Shown: positions 10,964-23,700 of the stretch, in pieces
How positions within the stretch are numbered: position 1 is the first letter of the stretch
Layout of the letters: each line of letters begins with the position of its first letter
Assembly (NCBI GenBank): GCA_008360955.1
Contig: LUCM01004665.1
Location: forward strand, 27,369 to 91,368
Source: Fasciolopsis buskii
Lineage: Eukaryota; Platyhelminthes; Trematoda; Plagiorchiida; Fasciolidae
Length of the DNA: 64,000 bases
Direction: 5' to 3'
The notes under the pieces: model-generated
Told to the model about the DNA's origin: nothing
The model's input: only the letters and a program-made list of their open reading frames with translations
Databases searched by the model: none
Made by a program: the position numbers and the translations under genes

Positions 10964-11884
10964 NNNNNNNNNNNNNNNNNNNNNNNNNNNNNNNNNNNNN
11001 NNNNNNNNNNNNNNNNNNNNNNNNNNNNNNNNNNNNNNNNNNNNNNNNNNNNNNNNNNNNNNNNNNNNNNNNNNNNNNNNNNNNNNNNNNNNNNNNNNNN
11101 NNNNNNNNNNNNNNNNNNNNNNNNNNNNNNNNNNNNNNNNNNNNNNNNNNNNNNNNNNNNNNNNNNNNNNNNNNNNNNNNNNNNNNNNNNNNNNNNNNNN
11201 NNNNNNNNNNNNNNNNNNNNNNNNNNNNNNNNNNNNNNNNNNNNNNNNNNNNNNNNNNNNNNNNNNNNNNNNNNNNNNNNNNNNNNNNNNNNNNNNNNNN
11301 NNNNNNNNNNNNNNNNNNNNNNNNNNNNNNNNNNNNNNNNNNNNNNNNNNNNNNNNNNNNNNNNNNNNNNNNNNNNNNNNNNNNNNNNNNNNNNNNNNNN
11401 NNNNNNNNNNNNNNNNNNNNNNNNNNNNNNNNNNNNNNNNNNNNNNNNNNNNNNNNNNNNNNNNNNNNNNNNNNNNNNNNNNNNNNNNNNNNNNNNNNNN
11501 NNNNNNNNNNNNNNNNNNNNNNNNNNNNNNNNNNNNNNNNNNNNNNNNNNNNNNNNNNNNNNNNNNNNNNNNNNNNNNNNNNNNNNNNNNNNNNNNNNNN
11601 NNNNNNNNNNNNNNNNNNNNNNNNNNNNNNNNNNNNNNNNNNNNNNNNNNNNNNNNNNNNNNNNNNNNNNNNNNNNNNNNNNNNNNNNNNNNNNNNNNNN
11701 NNNNNNNNNNNNNNNNNNNNNNNNNNNNNNNNNNNNNNNNNNNNNNNNNNNNNNNNNNNNNNNNNNNNNNNNNNNNNNNNNNNNNNNNNNNNNNNNNNNN
11801 NNNNNNNNNNNNNNNNNNNNNNNNNNNNNNNNNNNNNNNNNNNNNNNNNNNNNNNNNNNNNNNNNNNNNNNNNNNNNNNNNNNN
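10964..11884. other. Assembly gap (921 Ns)
   Basis: Every base from 10964 to 11884 is N. Open frames spanning it are artefacts. The left flank is LINE RT sequence, so the gap probably contains more of that LINE. The right flank (11885-12031) has no LINE similarity that I can see. Confidence 0.99.
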
Positions 11885-12031
11885 GGTTACTGTCCGTTAC
11901 CTCACAGCGATCGACCCCTACTGATAGATGACTTCTCTGCAGGTAGCCTAAGTACGACGAAGGCTTTGGGTATGACCTACAGAGCTTGATTACTCGATAC
12001 ATTTTAGTAGTAGGAGATTGAATGTTTACAT

Positions 12032-12349
12032 GAAATAATTCACCATGTGATATCATCACTCAACTCACCATAAAGAAACCATGGAAGCACTGTACAGCTG
12101 TTTCATCCTTGTTAGGAATCATGAGCAGTGCATATCCACCGCGCCCCAACTGGGACGCGAACCCGAACAAGGACGAACGATTGTGAGTCGAACGCCTTAG
12201 CCATTACGCTACCGGGCAGGCTGTGAATGGTTTGTTCAACTTTACCACATGATGTTGCGCCTATCCTAACAAGGATGAAACAGCTGTACAGTGCCTCCAT
12301 GGTTTCTTTATCGTGAGTTGAGTGATGATATCACATGGTGAATTATTTC
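12032..12349. repeat. Near-perfect 86-bp inverted repeat around a 146-bp spacer
   Basis: The left arm 12032-12117 and the right arm 12264-12349 are reverse complements with only two mismatches in 86 bases, counted by eye. The arms begin GAAATAATTCACCATGTG and end TTCATCCTTGTTAGGA. Part of the arm is the body of a SINE whose tRNA-like head lies in the spacer. The arms are far less diverged than other repeats nearby, so the duplication is recent or is an artefact; the N gap is only 147 bases away. It could fold into a long hairpin. Confidence 0.85.
12150..12235 (-). repeat. tRNA-derived SINE head inside the inverted repeat spacer
   Basis: On the minus strand TAGCGTAATGG (12211-12201) fits the A-box consensus. 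GGTTCGCGTCC (12163-12153) matches the B box at all but one position, with a tRNA-like distance between them. The sequence then runs GCGCGGTGGATATGCACTGC into the left arm body. The head is about 68 bases from GCCCGGTAGCG to GCGTCCCA. The diverged relative at 2.6 kb shows that head plus body form a dispersed family. Confidence 0.7.
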
Positions 12350-14167
12350 GTGAAAACTGTGTTTCTTTGTTCCCACACCATACTGTTTACAATAAAAGTA
12401 ACACTAAACTCTGCTCAGAAGAAGTGCTTATATTCCAGCATAATGGCGCATGCAGTCCTCTGCGGGTTAACTGAATGCACCAAAATTGGCCAAACTGAAC
12501 TTCGTTGTTTGAGATAAGAAAGATCCATGCGCTGTGCATTTGCTGTATTAGAAATGGATCTAGATAGGTTACACTTCGGTTTAAAAGACCTAGCACACAA
12601 ACCTGAAACCTAATGAACCCTGCGTATTCTTCATCAAATTTATCTCAAAAAACTTAATGTCAGCAATGCGGCGAAGCACCAAATTGGAAATATTTCTCAT
12701 ACTCTGACAATTAACTGGAAGCTCGGCCAACATAAATGAAGAAGGATGAATTCTTGCAAATACAAAAGGTGGTTTATTTGGTCGGAATGGCGTTCTACGT
12801 TTCCATGCAGCCTTGGATGAAACTTTGTTTACACAAACTATCGTGCTACCATGACTATTAGAATATCGACATGGTAGACTGTGTTTGGATTGAAAAGCAC
12901 GGACAACGTTGGTACAGTGCATGCCACGACGGTTGGGGGGAGGGGTAATTAGCAGTTCTCTATGAATCACCGTTGGGGCAAACAGCCAATAATTCTTCTC
13001 TGTCGATCGGCACTCATCCGAATAAGAATCATGGCCAAAGAATGATTAGTGCACTTCAGGTACACTGTCGCCTCATTGAGTGCTCAGAACTAGTTTGGGT
13101 GACTTGAACCTGGAGGCTGATGTGATAATGAATGTGTCAGCTGATGTCAAGGTCATCTACGCTGGTTTCAAGTTATCAACAAACAATTCAAATCCAGTAA
13201 CAAAGCCAGAATGGAATTTCACATCCCCGGTCCTGTCAGAAGTTGCTATGTGAGCTCATTGTAACCAAACTCAAGATTGCTGTTCTCATGGCCACCATGT
13301 CAATTTACCATGGTAGTTCAAGCAGTAAAATCAACCGAGTCTAGTGCATCTTCCAGTACAAATCATAAGTATTGAAAATCCCAGCCAGACATTGATCTAC
13401 GAACCCACTAACAGGATGTTCTTGCTACAAAATGACAGTGTATCTCCCAAGTAGTTTTAGTTGCGATAAAACGATACAACTCGAGGGTTTTCCATTCACA
13501 ATATTCCGCTGATCTGGCAACAAGTGATATTTTGTGTTCACAATTTTCCACTCCATTGTGCCCGAATTTTGTGGTTCATTAAGAGAAAACTGCAACAATC
13601 GCTCCCTCTGAGTTACCTAGAGCATCGCCTGTTTGACATGACTCGCTTGCTTCTGGGAATGATTTCGACGAATTAAATATTCCACAATCGCTAGTGCACA
13701 ACAAGTAGGGGTGAGTAGATCTCTTTTTAACAATAAAATCTTGCTACTCTTCACTTGGTGCATTTCTAGCATTTGGCCCATAATTCTATCCCCCGTAAAT
13801 TGTTCACTCTGACAGTCTCCCAATAAACGAACGGCTGGTCCGATTCAGGTGCCACTCTATCCATCAAAGGACAACGATCAAGTTGAATTACCTCATGTGG
13901 TCCGAAGCAGCTCACTTTTCGTTTAACCAATTAAACACGCAGTATACCGCAGTTGGCAGTCAGTTTTGTCAAATATGTGACGAGTTTTTGCCACCTGAAA
14001 AAGGCCTTTACTGGGTAAAAAGCGTCCGTCAGTGTTAATGAAACTTATTTGTTTCAAAGCATTATCCACAGTACTATAATTCTGTTTGCAGTATTCACTC
14101 CCGGAGGACCGTCTGATCATGTGATTCCATTCGACCCAAACTACCTCTCTTAATCCCCCCTCACTCA
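12350..14167. other. No gene recognised
   Basis: A 126-codon minus frame (12970-12590) and a 125-codon minus frame (14300-13923, running through the CA repeat) are open but carry no domain signature, and I could not place convincing splice sites. A short G-rich run (GGTTGGGGGGAGGGG) sits at about 12932-12946. Otherwise unremarkable. Confidence 0.35.
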
Positions 14168-14170
14168 TAC

Positions 14171-14210
<40 letters not shown>
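14168..14210. repeat. (CA)n microsatellite
   Basis: About 20 CA units with one CG interruption near the left end, followed directly by CGGTTCTG. Confidence 0.97.
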
Positions 14211-14211
<1 letters not shown>

Positions 14212-17200
14212 GGTTCTGTTCCCGGATTGGCATCCAGTTCACGGTGTTCGGTATTTCCAGTCATTGGGTGGATTCGACTGATCTCGACAGAGACTTTCAA
14301 AGCGCGTTTAGGACTTGTTTATCAAACACACACAAACACAGGTACCCACAAAAAGCTAAAAAAAAGCATTTGCAGAGTATTCAAATTGGGATTTAAAACA
14401 CCGTTTTCCTTTTATCCAGTTCATCAAGATTGCGGGAATATTGAGGCTGAGACATTCACGTCTCGTATTACTCTTGTTCGTTGCAAGGGTAAAACAGTCT
14501 GATATTTGTAGGACATTCTTTTAGAAGAAAACAATCCGACGAACAGAGATTTTTGGGAAGCATGAAGATTTGGAAATTCCCACTTATCAAATTGGGATCC
14601 AGTTCATAGAAGATGAGTTGCTTGCGTCAGCTTCTTTCTTTTGCGCACTATAGTGGACTGGATGACGTTTTACTGAATGCTGGTTGCTCCAAGTTGCTAT
14701 TACGCAACAGCGCCTAGAAAGAATATACTTGGTCAGTGTTTTATTTGCTTTCAGTTATATGTTTCTCGATCAATGAACCTGTGCTCCGGTTTACTGAATA
14801 TCAGATAGCTTGCGCTAGCATCAGGTACCCGTCGTGAAAGCCGTCGGTTCATTATGTCGATATATATCAAAGAAAATGCAATATGAACTGACAAACGACA
14901 TGCGAAGCACAATTCGTGAAGAGGCTATTCTTGCGGCTATTCAAGCTCATCTTCCAAGAGCACCCTAGAAGTTGAAGTTGCGCGTCCGGGAACGTCCAGT
15001 TTGTGATATATATTTCACGAATTGGTCACATTTATACGCCAGTCTAAGGTGGATGAGATTCGCTGGGACCCAATAGGGCGGATCGCGTCTAGGCTTATTT
15101 GGGCTACGGAAGTCGACGAATACTTCGAGATGATGTTCCACTGGCCTCCAAAGAAACGCTTCTTCGTTTTCAAGCGTGTTCGGGGCAGCAGGTATTTCTA
15201 GCTCGATACTAGAGAGCTGCCATCAAATCTCTACTGTAGCTGACGGGAACGAAGTTTGAAAATCGATCGCTCTGAGTCTCGTTTCTGTGAGATGAACGGT
15301 TGCAATGTTCCAGCTTACCCCTCACGAGTTTAATGTCTAAAAACCCTAAAGTGTTGTTCGTATCTTCGTCAAACGGGACAGAAAAGTGGGCGAACAAAGC
15401 TAAAATTACCTAAAATAATGATGAAACGATTGGGGCCAATAAAAATACAAATTTCATCTAAGTAAATTGTGGGAATTAGTGTTTGAGAAATGTTATTATC
15501 CATTAGCCTTTTTAAAAAGGATAAGAGTGGATAAAAGAATGTTCCATAGGCATCAAATTATTCCACGCAAAGGACGGACTATAGAGGTACAAAATGTTCA
15601 CATATCACGACATCTGTCTTTTATTTCTGCGTTGGGGCGGAGAGGGAGGGCTGTAAAAACCGCGGCTCCGTGTAACCACGCGGATAACCGTAGTCCACGA
15701 CCCACTACAGTTGTCTGCCAGCTATGGATGAAACGCATAGCAACGGTCGTTTATACTTATCACAACAGTGGTAATTTGCTTCTCAGTAGTATTTTTCTCA
15801 TACGGATGGACAAACAAAATTTCTGCTAAAGCACATGACCGGTTTCGTGGTTATTGCCGCCCATACTACTGAAAAGAAAAACCAATACTTTCGGGCCTTG
15901 TGTCCTCTTTCTGAAGGTCAACCTTGTCTGATCGACGAAATTCCTCCGACGGATCACCATACGATTCTTAAATGGACTTATCATCCATTCACGTTACTAA
16001 CGATTCAAATGAGATTCTAATGAATGATCATTAGTAGTTTTTTAGAAACTTTGTAGTCAGATGCTAAACAGCCCGGTAGACTGATCCACACTCAAACCTC
16101 GGTTTGGTGCAAATCCATAGTCCGAAGTTTCATTACCAAGTTTACCGGTCATAGGTAACTTGATGACGATCTGTCGCCAAACTGAACTGTGAAATTTTTG
16201 AAAATTCTGCTGTTCAATTGAAGGTACTAACGAACTTTCTGTTTCCAACCGTTACAGCGTACAAAATGCTTGACAGGTTTCTACAGTGCGAGCAACAGAT
16301 TGGTCCAAACAGGTTCTCACTAAGCAATCTTCCACATCATCTTTCTGCCATGCTTGTGAACAATTCTGACCACAAATTTATCATATTCCGCTCGAAAATA
16401 CGACGAACATTTTAAACCAGATCGGGAGTTGGGAGATATGTTCATTTTAAATCAAATTTGATTCGGCTAAAGGAAATCAGTGTATGATTGAACAATAGAG
16501 GATTGATTGATGGCTTACAATTTCGATGGTTTACGGCAATCTCCGAATATATACCGTACCACATGAATGGATCACTTTCGTCGGTTCGGATAATTTGAAA
16601 CATGTGCTCCTGCCCACTTGCTTGTCCTTAGCGGACTGGTCGTATCAGTCCCACGACCAAGCCTTTAACAATCACGGTATCTTTATATCCCTTTTATGAT
16701 CCGATCAGTGAGCGGATGTGATAAACGCATTTCATGTCATCTCCAACAAATGGATCAGGAAATGAAGAGTTTGTATATGACTAATCCAATCCTTCCGATA
16801 GTGAAAATATTTTGTGAAGATATATATATATATAGTGATGTAATGGCATGAGTACGAATCACTGAAAACGAGCCCGTTCTCCAACTTGTGTTTTCTCAAT
16901 GTGCTCAGTGGTAATTTTCAAGGAAACGAAGAGTTGTCAAGTGTCCTACCTTGAACATTCCTGAGGTTGAATGCATGCTTCATTCCAACCAGTTGTTTTG
17001 GCCCCGCTAATAGTCTGTTCCGACGCCCTGACCCCTGACCTCGCTTACATTCTCTTGCATGTGTGAAATCAGATTTGACGAAATGATCCATTTAATACAC
17101 TCAGTGATTGATGTAAACCGTACTCACCGTAGACGTTATTTCGCTATTCTTTCGTTATTATAGACATATATATTGTCTTGTAATTACAGGAATACGAACA

Positions 17201-18384
17201 AATGCATGGAAACCTTTTTGTCATGTTTTAGTATCCTCAATCTGTTTTACGTGGATATTTTAACCAGCTGAAAAGCTGTTGGAAACGAAAAATCATTTCC
17301 GCCGTCAGACAGCTGAAAAACATGTCCACAGAAGCTTCTGCACCTATCGTTCAAAAAAGAAACAAAAACAAAAATGAAAGTCACAGCTAAACAACTATCC
17401 ACGGAGGTTAATCAAGCTGATTTGATTTATTTAATCACCAAACCAAAAGATTAATTGAATTACTGTTTCCTTCACAGAGTGCAACAAATCCAGCATGGTT
17501 TGATTGTTATTCTTATCAGGAGCACGCGTATGCAAATTGGTACCGTTGGAACTATGGAGAATGAGGGAGCAGTTGGAGAAGCAAGAGAAAGAAACAGTCA
17601 CATTTCTTTTTGAAGGGCATTGCATTGTGTGACATATGCTTTCTAACTCGTTACTCCAAGCTCTCAACGATTGACCACAATCTATGGTTCGTCGAGTCCT
17701 GAATGAAATCACAGTTGTTCACAGCTGACTCCTTATCTCGGGGGCTTGGCGGATGAAGAAGCGATGTTAATCAGGGTGTTTGCAACGTTTTGGGAGTTGA
17801 CAATTTTTCGGTCCAATACTGGGTCACCTCTTATCAGAGGGAGCCGGTATTCCCCATGGTCGATTCCCATGCCCCAGGTAGAATACAGGCCTAATCGGAA
17901 ATCACACGGCGAGTATGGATGCGATCAAGCAAAGCTTTTCTTTTGGGTACTGGGATTCTGGCGCGTTCCGACCCTGATCAGTGCTTCATCGCACTTAGGT
18001 TGAAGAACTCGGTGTATGATGCCAAACCATTTTCTGCCTAGATAGGTTTCTTCTTTCATGAACCCGTCATGAATATTTTCCAAAACTTTGCCCCATTTTC
18101 TCGTGTAGTATTGCCTAATGTGCGGGCAATGTTTGCAATATTGCGTCCATTGACCAGCCATTGTTCGTTGGGATCACTCGTGATAGAATGCACTGCGAGA
18201 ATGAGATGCATATGTAGAACAATTTTTTTTTATCCGAAAACACGTGCAATCGCACAGTTGAATTGTCAAAAGGAATTCTCATTTAGGATGATTAATGACA
18301 AAACCGTGAAGACAAATACAACAACAAACGCTGCAAAATGGACCAATAATAGTGGCAAGACTAAAGCCTAATCACCGTTTAAGT
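14211..18384. other. No gene recognised; minor repeats
   Basis: A short (TA)n tract is at 16820-16834. At about 17857-17877 the plus strand holds CCATGGTCGATTCCCATGCC, which resembles a tRNA T-arm (B-box-like GGTCGATTCCC) but has no A box at a suitable distance. Open frames are short and overlap on both strands. Nothing else is recognisable. Confidence 0.35.
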
Positions 18385-18955
18385 TATTACTAACTTTCTG
18401 TCGCCATAACTGTCATTACTATTATCACTGCCAATACTACTATTACTATCACTACTACTGGTAAAACTAATATTAACGTCAATAATACTATCTTAACACC
18501 ACTAATATTACTTCAGTTATTGCGAACAATAATACCCTGACTGTTGTCACTACTAATAATAATACGACCATTACTAATTTCAGTGCCAATACTGCCATTA
18601 TTATTAGTAGTACTTTTTTGATTATCACCAAAGTTACTAATATCTATTCAAATGTCTCGGTTATTTCCACTCTTGCTGTTTTTGCCAGTATTACATTTAT
18701 TACCATTAATACTAATGCTGTTATTATCACTACTGTGGACACTATGGATACTACTGCTGCTGACACTATTACTACGAGTACTAGTGCTATTAGTAGTACC
18801 AATCCTGCTGTCAACACTAATACTGCTGTTACTACTATTTTGATCCACTTGTTATTCATGCTACTGCTACCGCTAATGTCACCAGTAATTATGCTACTAT
18901 TGATGCTACTGCTACTGCCTGTGTTATGATTGCTATTACTAATAATAATATGAAA
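18385..18955. repeat. Degenerate trinucleotide repeat block (ACT/ATT)n, block 1
   Basis: About 570 bases are built from ACT, ATT, AAT and ACC triplets, with period 3 preserved but units heavily substituted. Because stop codons are rare in this composition, several frames on both strands are open for 60-100 codons, with Thr/Ile/Asn-rich or Leu/Val-rich translations. Those are composition artefacts, not genes. Confidence 0.9.
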
Positions 18956-19489
18956 ATAGGAAGGCAGTTGAACTCATAACGAAAAAAATAGCACTCGTGG
19001 ATAAAAGATTTGAGCATTTAGTATGGATTTGTTCAGAAGCTTACTGAAGCTCGATCCCAATTTGTCAAACTACATGTCAAATACTGGACAAAATTCTCGT
19101 AGATATTCACTCTAAATGTCATGGAACGAAAAGCGGATCGTGTTGAAATATGACAGCGACACTTTGAAAGATAGTTGTGCAGAGAATGCGTGGAATCTGA
19201 AAGCATGTTGCGAGCAAACTTTTCACAAACGGATAGGCGCTGACATCAGTTTAATAGGCAATTTTGTAAGTGGTATGAAATACGCACGGCTAATAATTGA
19301 CAGCTCCTGGGGGAAAACCTGCCAGAGGAACAAGAGAACAGAAGAGAAGGATTGAAAAGATACATTGGTTTGCAAACTGGTTGGTGGTGTTTTGTTCTAA
19401 ATTGAAGTGTTGAAGCCCTCTGATTTGAAATAAACGTCGGGGTTTTTTACACAGTTGGAAATGTGTGAAGTTCACTTCAGATTTTTATC
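18956..19489. other. Spacer between the two trinucleotide blocks
   Basis: Ordinary sequence with a 79-codon plus frame (19116-19355) that has no recognisable domain. Nothing else seen. Confidence 0.35.
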
Positions 19490-19900
19490 AGTAATAACTA
19501 CTAGGTATTGTTATTGCCCCCATAAGCAGTATAAAAACGCATATTACTACGATTACTAATATTAATGGTATTACAACCACGGCTTTTATGACTAGCACAA
19601 GTATTATTCTGACTACGACTATCATTATTGCTAATGTAACCAATGTCAATACTTTAACTACTGCTATTGTTTCGCCTATTATGATTGTTAATACCAATAA
19701 TTGTACTGCAACTGCTACCTCGAATACCACTATTACGATACTCTAGCGACTGTCACCAAATCGATTATTACTAATACCGCTATCACTAATATAACTGTTA
19801 CTGCAACCACTATCATTAGCACTTTAACTACAATTGATAATGCTATTGCTACTACTACTGCCACAAACAGTAATACTCGGATGCTGTTGTATTATTATGT
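19490..19900. repeat. Degenerate trinucleotide repeat block (ACT/ATT)n, block 2
   Basis: This has the same triplet vocabulary and decay level as the block at 18385-18955, separated from it by ~530 bases of normal complexity. The shared composition suggests one ancestral microsatellite later split by an insertion, or two seeded by the same element. Confidence 0.88.
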
Positions 19901-20479
19901 TCACTTAATTGAGTCACCAGGTGGAATGTTCTCGGACTGCAAATTACCTTCAGTTGTTTGACATCGTACGGAATCATTGTCGAGTAAACTATTCGCCAAT
20001 TTTCTCCCCACAAATTACTCCTAGTCGGGAAATTGATTTCACTTGCTCAGTCGCATTCTCCTCGTTGATCATTGCTTTCTGCGTTCTATCTGCTTTCTTT
20101 CAGGCTATTGCCATACTCGCGGGCAGACGGTCACTTAGTTCCGGTAACAAATGGTACCAAAAACTTAAATTTTGTCTGCACATGATGAAATGCAACCCGA
20201 AATCGGCAAATTCTAAATATAATTATGTACATTTGAAAGAATGTCTTAATGATCTCGAAAATTTCTATTGATCATACAAATGTAATTAACCGGCGGATAC
20301 GGGCCTTCTGTAACTTCCTCGTTCTATTTCGACTATGCTGATCGGGTTAGGGACTATAGTTTTGCGAGTTTATTGTACTTCTCTGACGCGGAACTTTGAA
20401 CAAAATATGGCATTTGCTGATGAGTACTTGGGATTAAGTGAGGTTGATCAGCTCAAATATATACGTATATATATTTAAA
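19901..20479. other. Unrecognised; one possible exon acceptor
   Basis: A strong plus-strand acceptor, CTATCTGCTTTCTTTCAG, ends at 20103. The frame after it stays open to the TGA near 20271 (about 55 codons). The same frame is also open upstream and there encodes a hydrophobic stretch of about 25 residues (20030-20130). No homology is recognised, so I do not call a gene. Confidence 0.2.
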
Positions 20480-20556
20480 GGTTAGAAAGTGTACATTGAG
20501 TTATGACGTTTATTGCGACGGTTCGATAAAAAATAGGACTCGTTGTCAAATGTGAA
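20480..20556 (-). mobile_element. Penelope-like element, 3' UTR remnant
   Basis: GTTAGAAAGTGTACATTGAGTTATGACG and the following GACTCGTTGTCAAATGTGAA match the 3' UTR and stop region of the PLE at 31.4 kb, with scattered substitutions. Only the last ~75 bases are present, so it is an extremely 5'-truncated insertion. TA-rich tracts flank it on both sides (20457-20476 and 20560-20584). Confidence 0.8.
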
Positions 20557-20629
20557 GGATATATATGTGCATATATATATATATCCCTTATCGTTTCTTA
20601 GTGAAATAACAATGAACATCATTTTCAAG

Positions 20630-20760
20630 AGGGGTCCGTGGCCAGCAGATCTCTGCTAAGTGTAAACGTTGACTAACAGTGGAAGGATTCAAAACCGCGA
20701 TCTTCACTTCCAAACGTCCGGACCTTATCCGGCTGACTTTCTACCCATCCAATGGACCAT
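20630..20760 (-). repeat. Possible tRNA-derived SINE relic
   Basis: The minus strand has GGTTTTGAATCC at 20696-20685 (B-box-like, one extra base). The order of the GGATAAGGTCCGGACGTTTG, AAGTGAAGATCG and B-box segments recalls the TTGAAGGTCGCGG layout of the other SINEs. The A box is not convincing. Confidence 0.3.
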
Positions 20761-23700
20761 ATTTGGAAAAAATAAAAAGTCTGTGTGAAATGTGGTCTGT
20801 TTTACTAACCTGTTTCTTGTACGTGGCTAGCTTACCGAGTGCTCTGAGAAAATTCCAGTCCTCCTTTTCCGCTCCAGTAAGTGCTGGGCATTTCGTTGGC
20901 ATCAAGTCAATTTCGGACCACAAAAATGTAATGTGAACTGATTTTTTGGGGCTCCTTTGTTCATTACAAGCACGACGGGAAAAGTTCGATCATCTCTGCC
21001 TTTCCTTTCATTATTCTCGTCAATTTTCCGGACTACAGTCGCATATGCAGATGTGATGAAACTTGGAGATGCCCGCAAAAACGAACGTTAGGTGACTGGA
21101 CTAACCGGCCGCAAGGTATCACTCTTGGCGTTTTCTTAGGAATTATGAAAAGAATATTCCGATTTTTCTTGCCAGACATTTTTAGAATAACAGAAAAATG
21201 TGCCTCTATTTCGTGCAACATGACAAATGTTTTCCCTGATAATGGGCAGACAGTCAGTTCACTTTGGGCTACGAATGCGCAAATGTTCCTGATCACGACT
21301 GGTCACGTCATAGACCAATGGGAATTACCCGTAAGCAAGTCGGTCGGACTACCGTTTCCAATCGTTCTGAGATCGTGTTTCCGTAAGGTTAACAGCTCAT
21401 GCATTGACCTCACTGGATTTCATGTACTGGATAGAAATTTATTAAAGCCTGACGTCTTCTCCGGACTTTACGGTCTTTCAAGTTTCCTTCGGATTTAAAG
21501 GCAATCTAAACATTTGTGTCCAGCGGGAATATACGAAATTTTTTCTCTCGTTTATCACTGACATTTTGATTCTAACTGTACACAAGTTTCTAGCACAGAT
21601 AATGGATCATAGCTACTTGTATCCACGTGTCTAACAAATGGCCTATGATTAGTTTGCTTTTTGCAATCGCCGGGGGCAATTCTACCGGTCCCCCATAAAA
21701 CGACGAGATTCGCCTTTCAGCACGGCAGTCAAGCCATGGTGTTTGCCTGTTTGTTTATCTGTGGTCGAAGTGAAGTAGCTGAGGTGGATAGCTAGTCACT
21801 GAGTTTGAACACCTTGCATAAATGGTGCATGTCCCAGCAATCGAACACTATATGGAATGATGAATTGATCGAATGGAATATGCGTGGTATACCGGATGCG
21901 TGCATTCAACCTTAAGGATTCCAACTGAAGTTTGACCGATCTGTGGAAAACGTGACACCGCTGACGAGCTAATTATATTTCCAAGACAAAGACGTTTTGG
22001 CAGTTATTCTTCACGCGTCATATGACTTCCATTATCAATGTTAACATCTTGAATGGAACCTAGAAATTAAGACTGCACCCATTTTTGTCGGACACTATTC
22101 TTCACTCACTCAAAAGTGTTGATTTTTATTTAGGTTCCATGAGAGATGGTCGGACAAGTAGTATATAATGTAAGACAACTTTGTCTAACAGTCATTTTGC
22201 AAATGAAATGCTGTTTTTTTTAATTTCATGAGGGATTAATGTTTGAAGATGTCTGTAGGTAAATTTGCGGTCACGAAGAACAAGCGTAGTTGCGCAACAG
22301 AATAATTGACTTACCCCTATTATTCGTCATTTCCTTGCTAAATGCCGCTCGGATTAGGACCTCCTACTGAATTTCGTTGCTATGCTTACAGAAGTGATTA
22401 AACTTGTTGTGACAACTATTTATCTTCAGAACTTGCAACATTCGAAGTCAAAATGGCCACTTCATTTTTGGAATACATATGTTTTTCTTCGCCTAGTTCG
22501 TTTTGCATAATCTTGCTGGTTTTTGTCAGGTTCCGGTTCATAACCTTGACTTTTAAACCATCCGCAGTGCATGTGCGCAGTTGATGGTAGTACTATCCTA
22601 TTTTTATCGATTTACCATTAACTATGATCTTGGCCCGCTTTGACGGTCTTGATCTGCCAACTACACATTCGTTCTTCTACTTGATCTCTGCTAACTTGAC
22701 CCGTGACAGTAGAAGACTCACTTGATTGGTCTAATGCATTCACCCGTGTGCCATTATTTCCATTCTGAATGTGTGAAAATCATTCAGTTAATAGACTTAT
22801 CGTATCACGTGAACCGTGAAATGAAGAACAAATTGTTCAACTAAATGAGAAAGTCGGAAATCAAACCATACGGACTCTCAATCACGAGGCTGGATAATTT
22901 AAGCGAAACACGTTGCATCATTAAATATTCACCTACTGCGAAGTGGAAGTAACGACAACTTAACAGAGATCAAACGGAAAAGTAAACGACTTGTCACGAG
23001 ATCAAGGTGGTTGGATCAATCCGAGGTCAAGACCGGCCTAGAAAACAGGAGAACAGTCATCAACTGGGCAGACGCACTGACCTCGACTGGTGATGAAACG
23101 TTTGCAATGTAAAAGTCAAGCTCAGGCATCGGAACTTGACGAAAGTCAACAGCCAGAGTTAAGACTAGAACAGATTTTCAAAATTACTCAAGATGTTGTT
23201 GCTAGCTCGGAGAAAAATGCGTCCGAGTTGATAGTGTCCGCTTATTTTCTTCTTGTGTGTATAGACGGAAGCTTTGCTTTTTGAAGTGTTGAGAATTACT
23301 GTCGGTCGTTTTGCAAGAGCACCATTAGTTCTTGAATTCCCGTTAAAAAAGCGATTCAAACCGCGAAAAATGGGAAAACCAATTCTATTTGCACTCAATT
23401 CAGTTAACGATACCAACAAACGGAAAACTAGAAACCGATTATGGCCACTCCCAAACAATTCACAGACAACCATTTTCAGTGTATTGTGTAGGAAGACTTT
23501 TCTCTCAGCGCTCTTAATGTCATAATGGAGGCAACCAGTGGACAAAGCGAATCCTAACCGAGGTTTCCTACCCATGAGCAATCGAATTGTGCAATGTGCC
23601 GTAGGCTCGCAAATTCGCTTCATGGTTCAATGGGAATTAGGGTTATTGAAAGTGAGAAACTCCTACTCACTCAAGCAATACGTGTGAAAATTTTCTTTTC

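Noticed and set aside
10911..12059. Open frames of 327-382 codons across the N run
   Set aside because: They are almost entirely unknown residues; the apparent length comes from the assembly gap.
12590..12970. 126-codon minus-strand frame
   Set aside because: Basic, low-complexity translation without a domain or splice context.
18618..18929. Thr/Ile-rich and Leu-rich open frames on both strands
   Set aside because: They are the product of a degenerate ACT/ATT repeat with few stop codons, not coding selection.
23165..23623. 152-codon minus-strand frame, the longest unassigned open frame
   Set aside because: No motif, no signal peptide, no clear splice sites, and an overlapping plus frame; plausible by chance in 64 kb.
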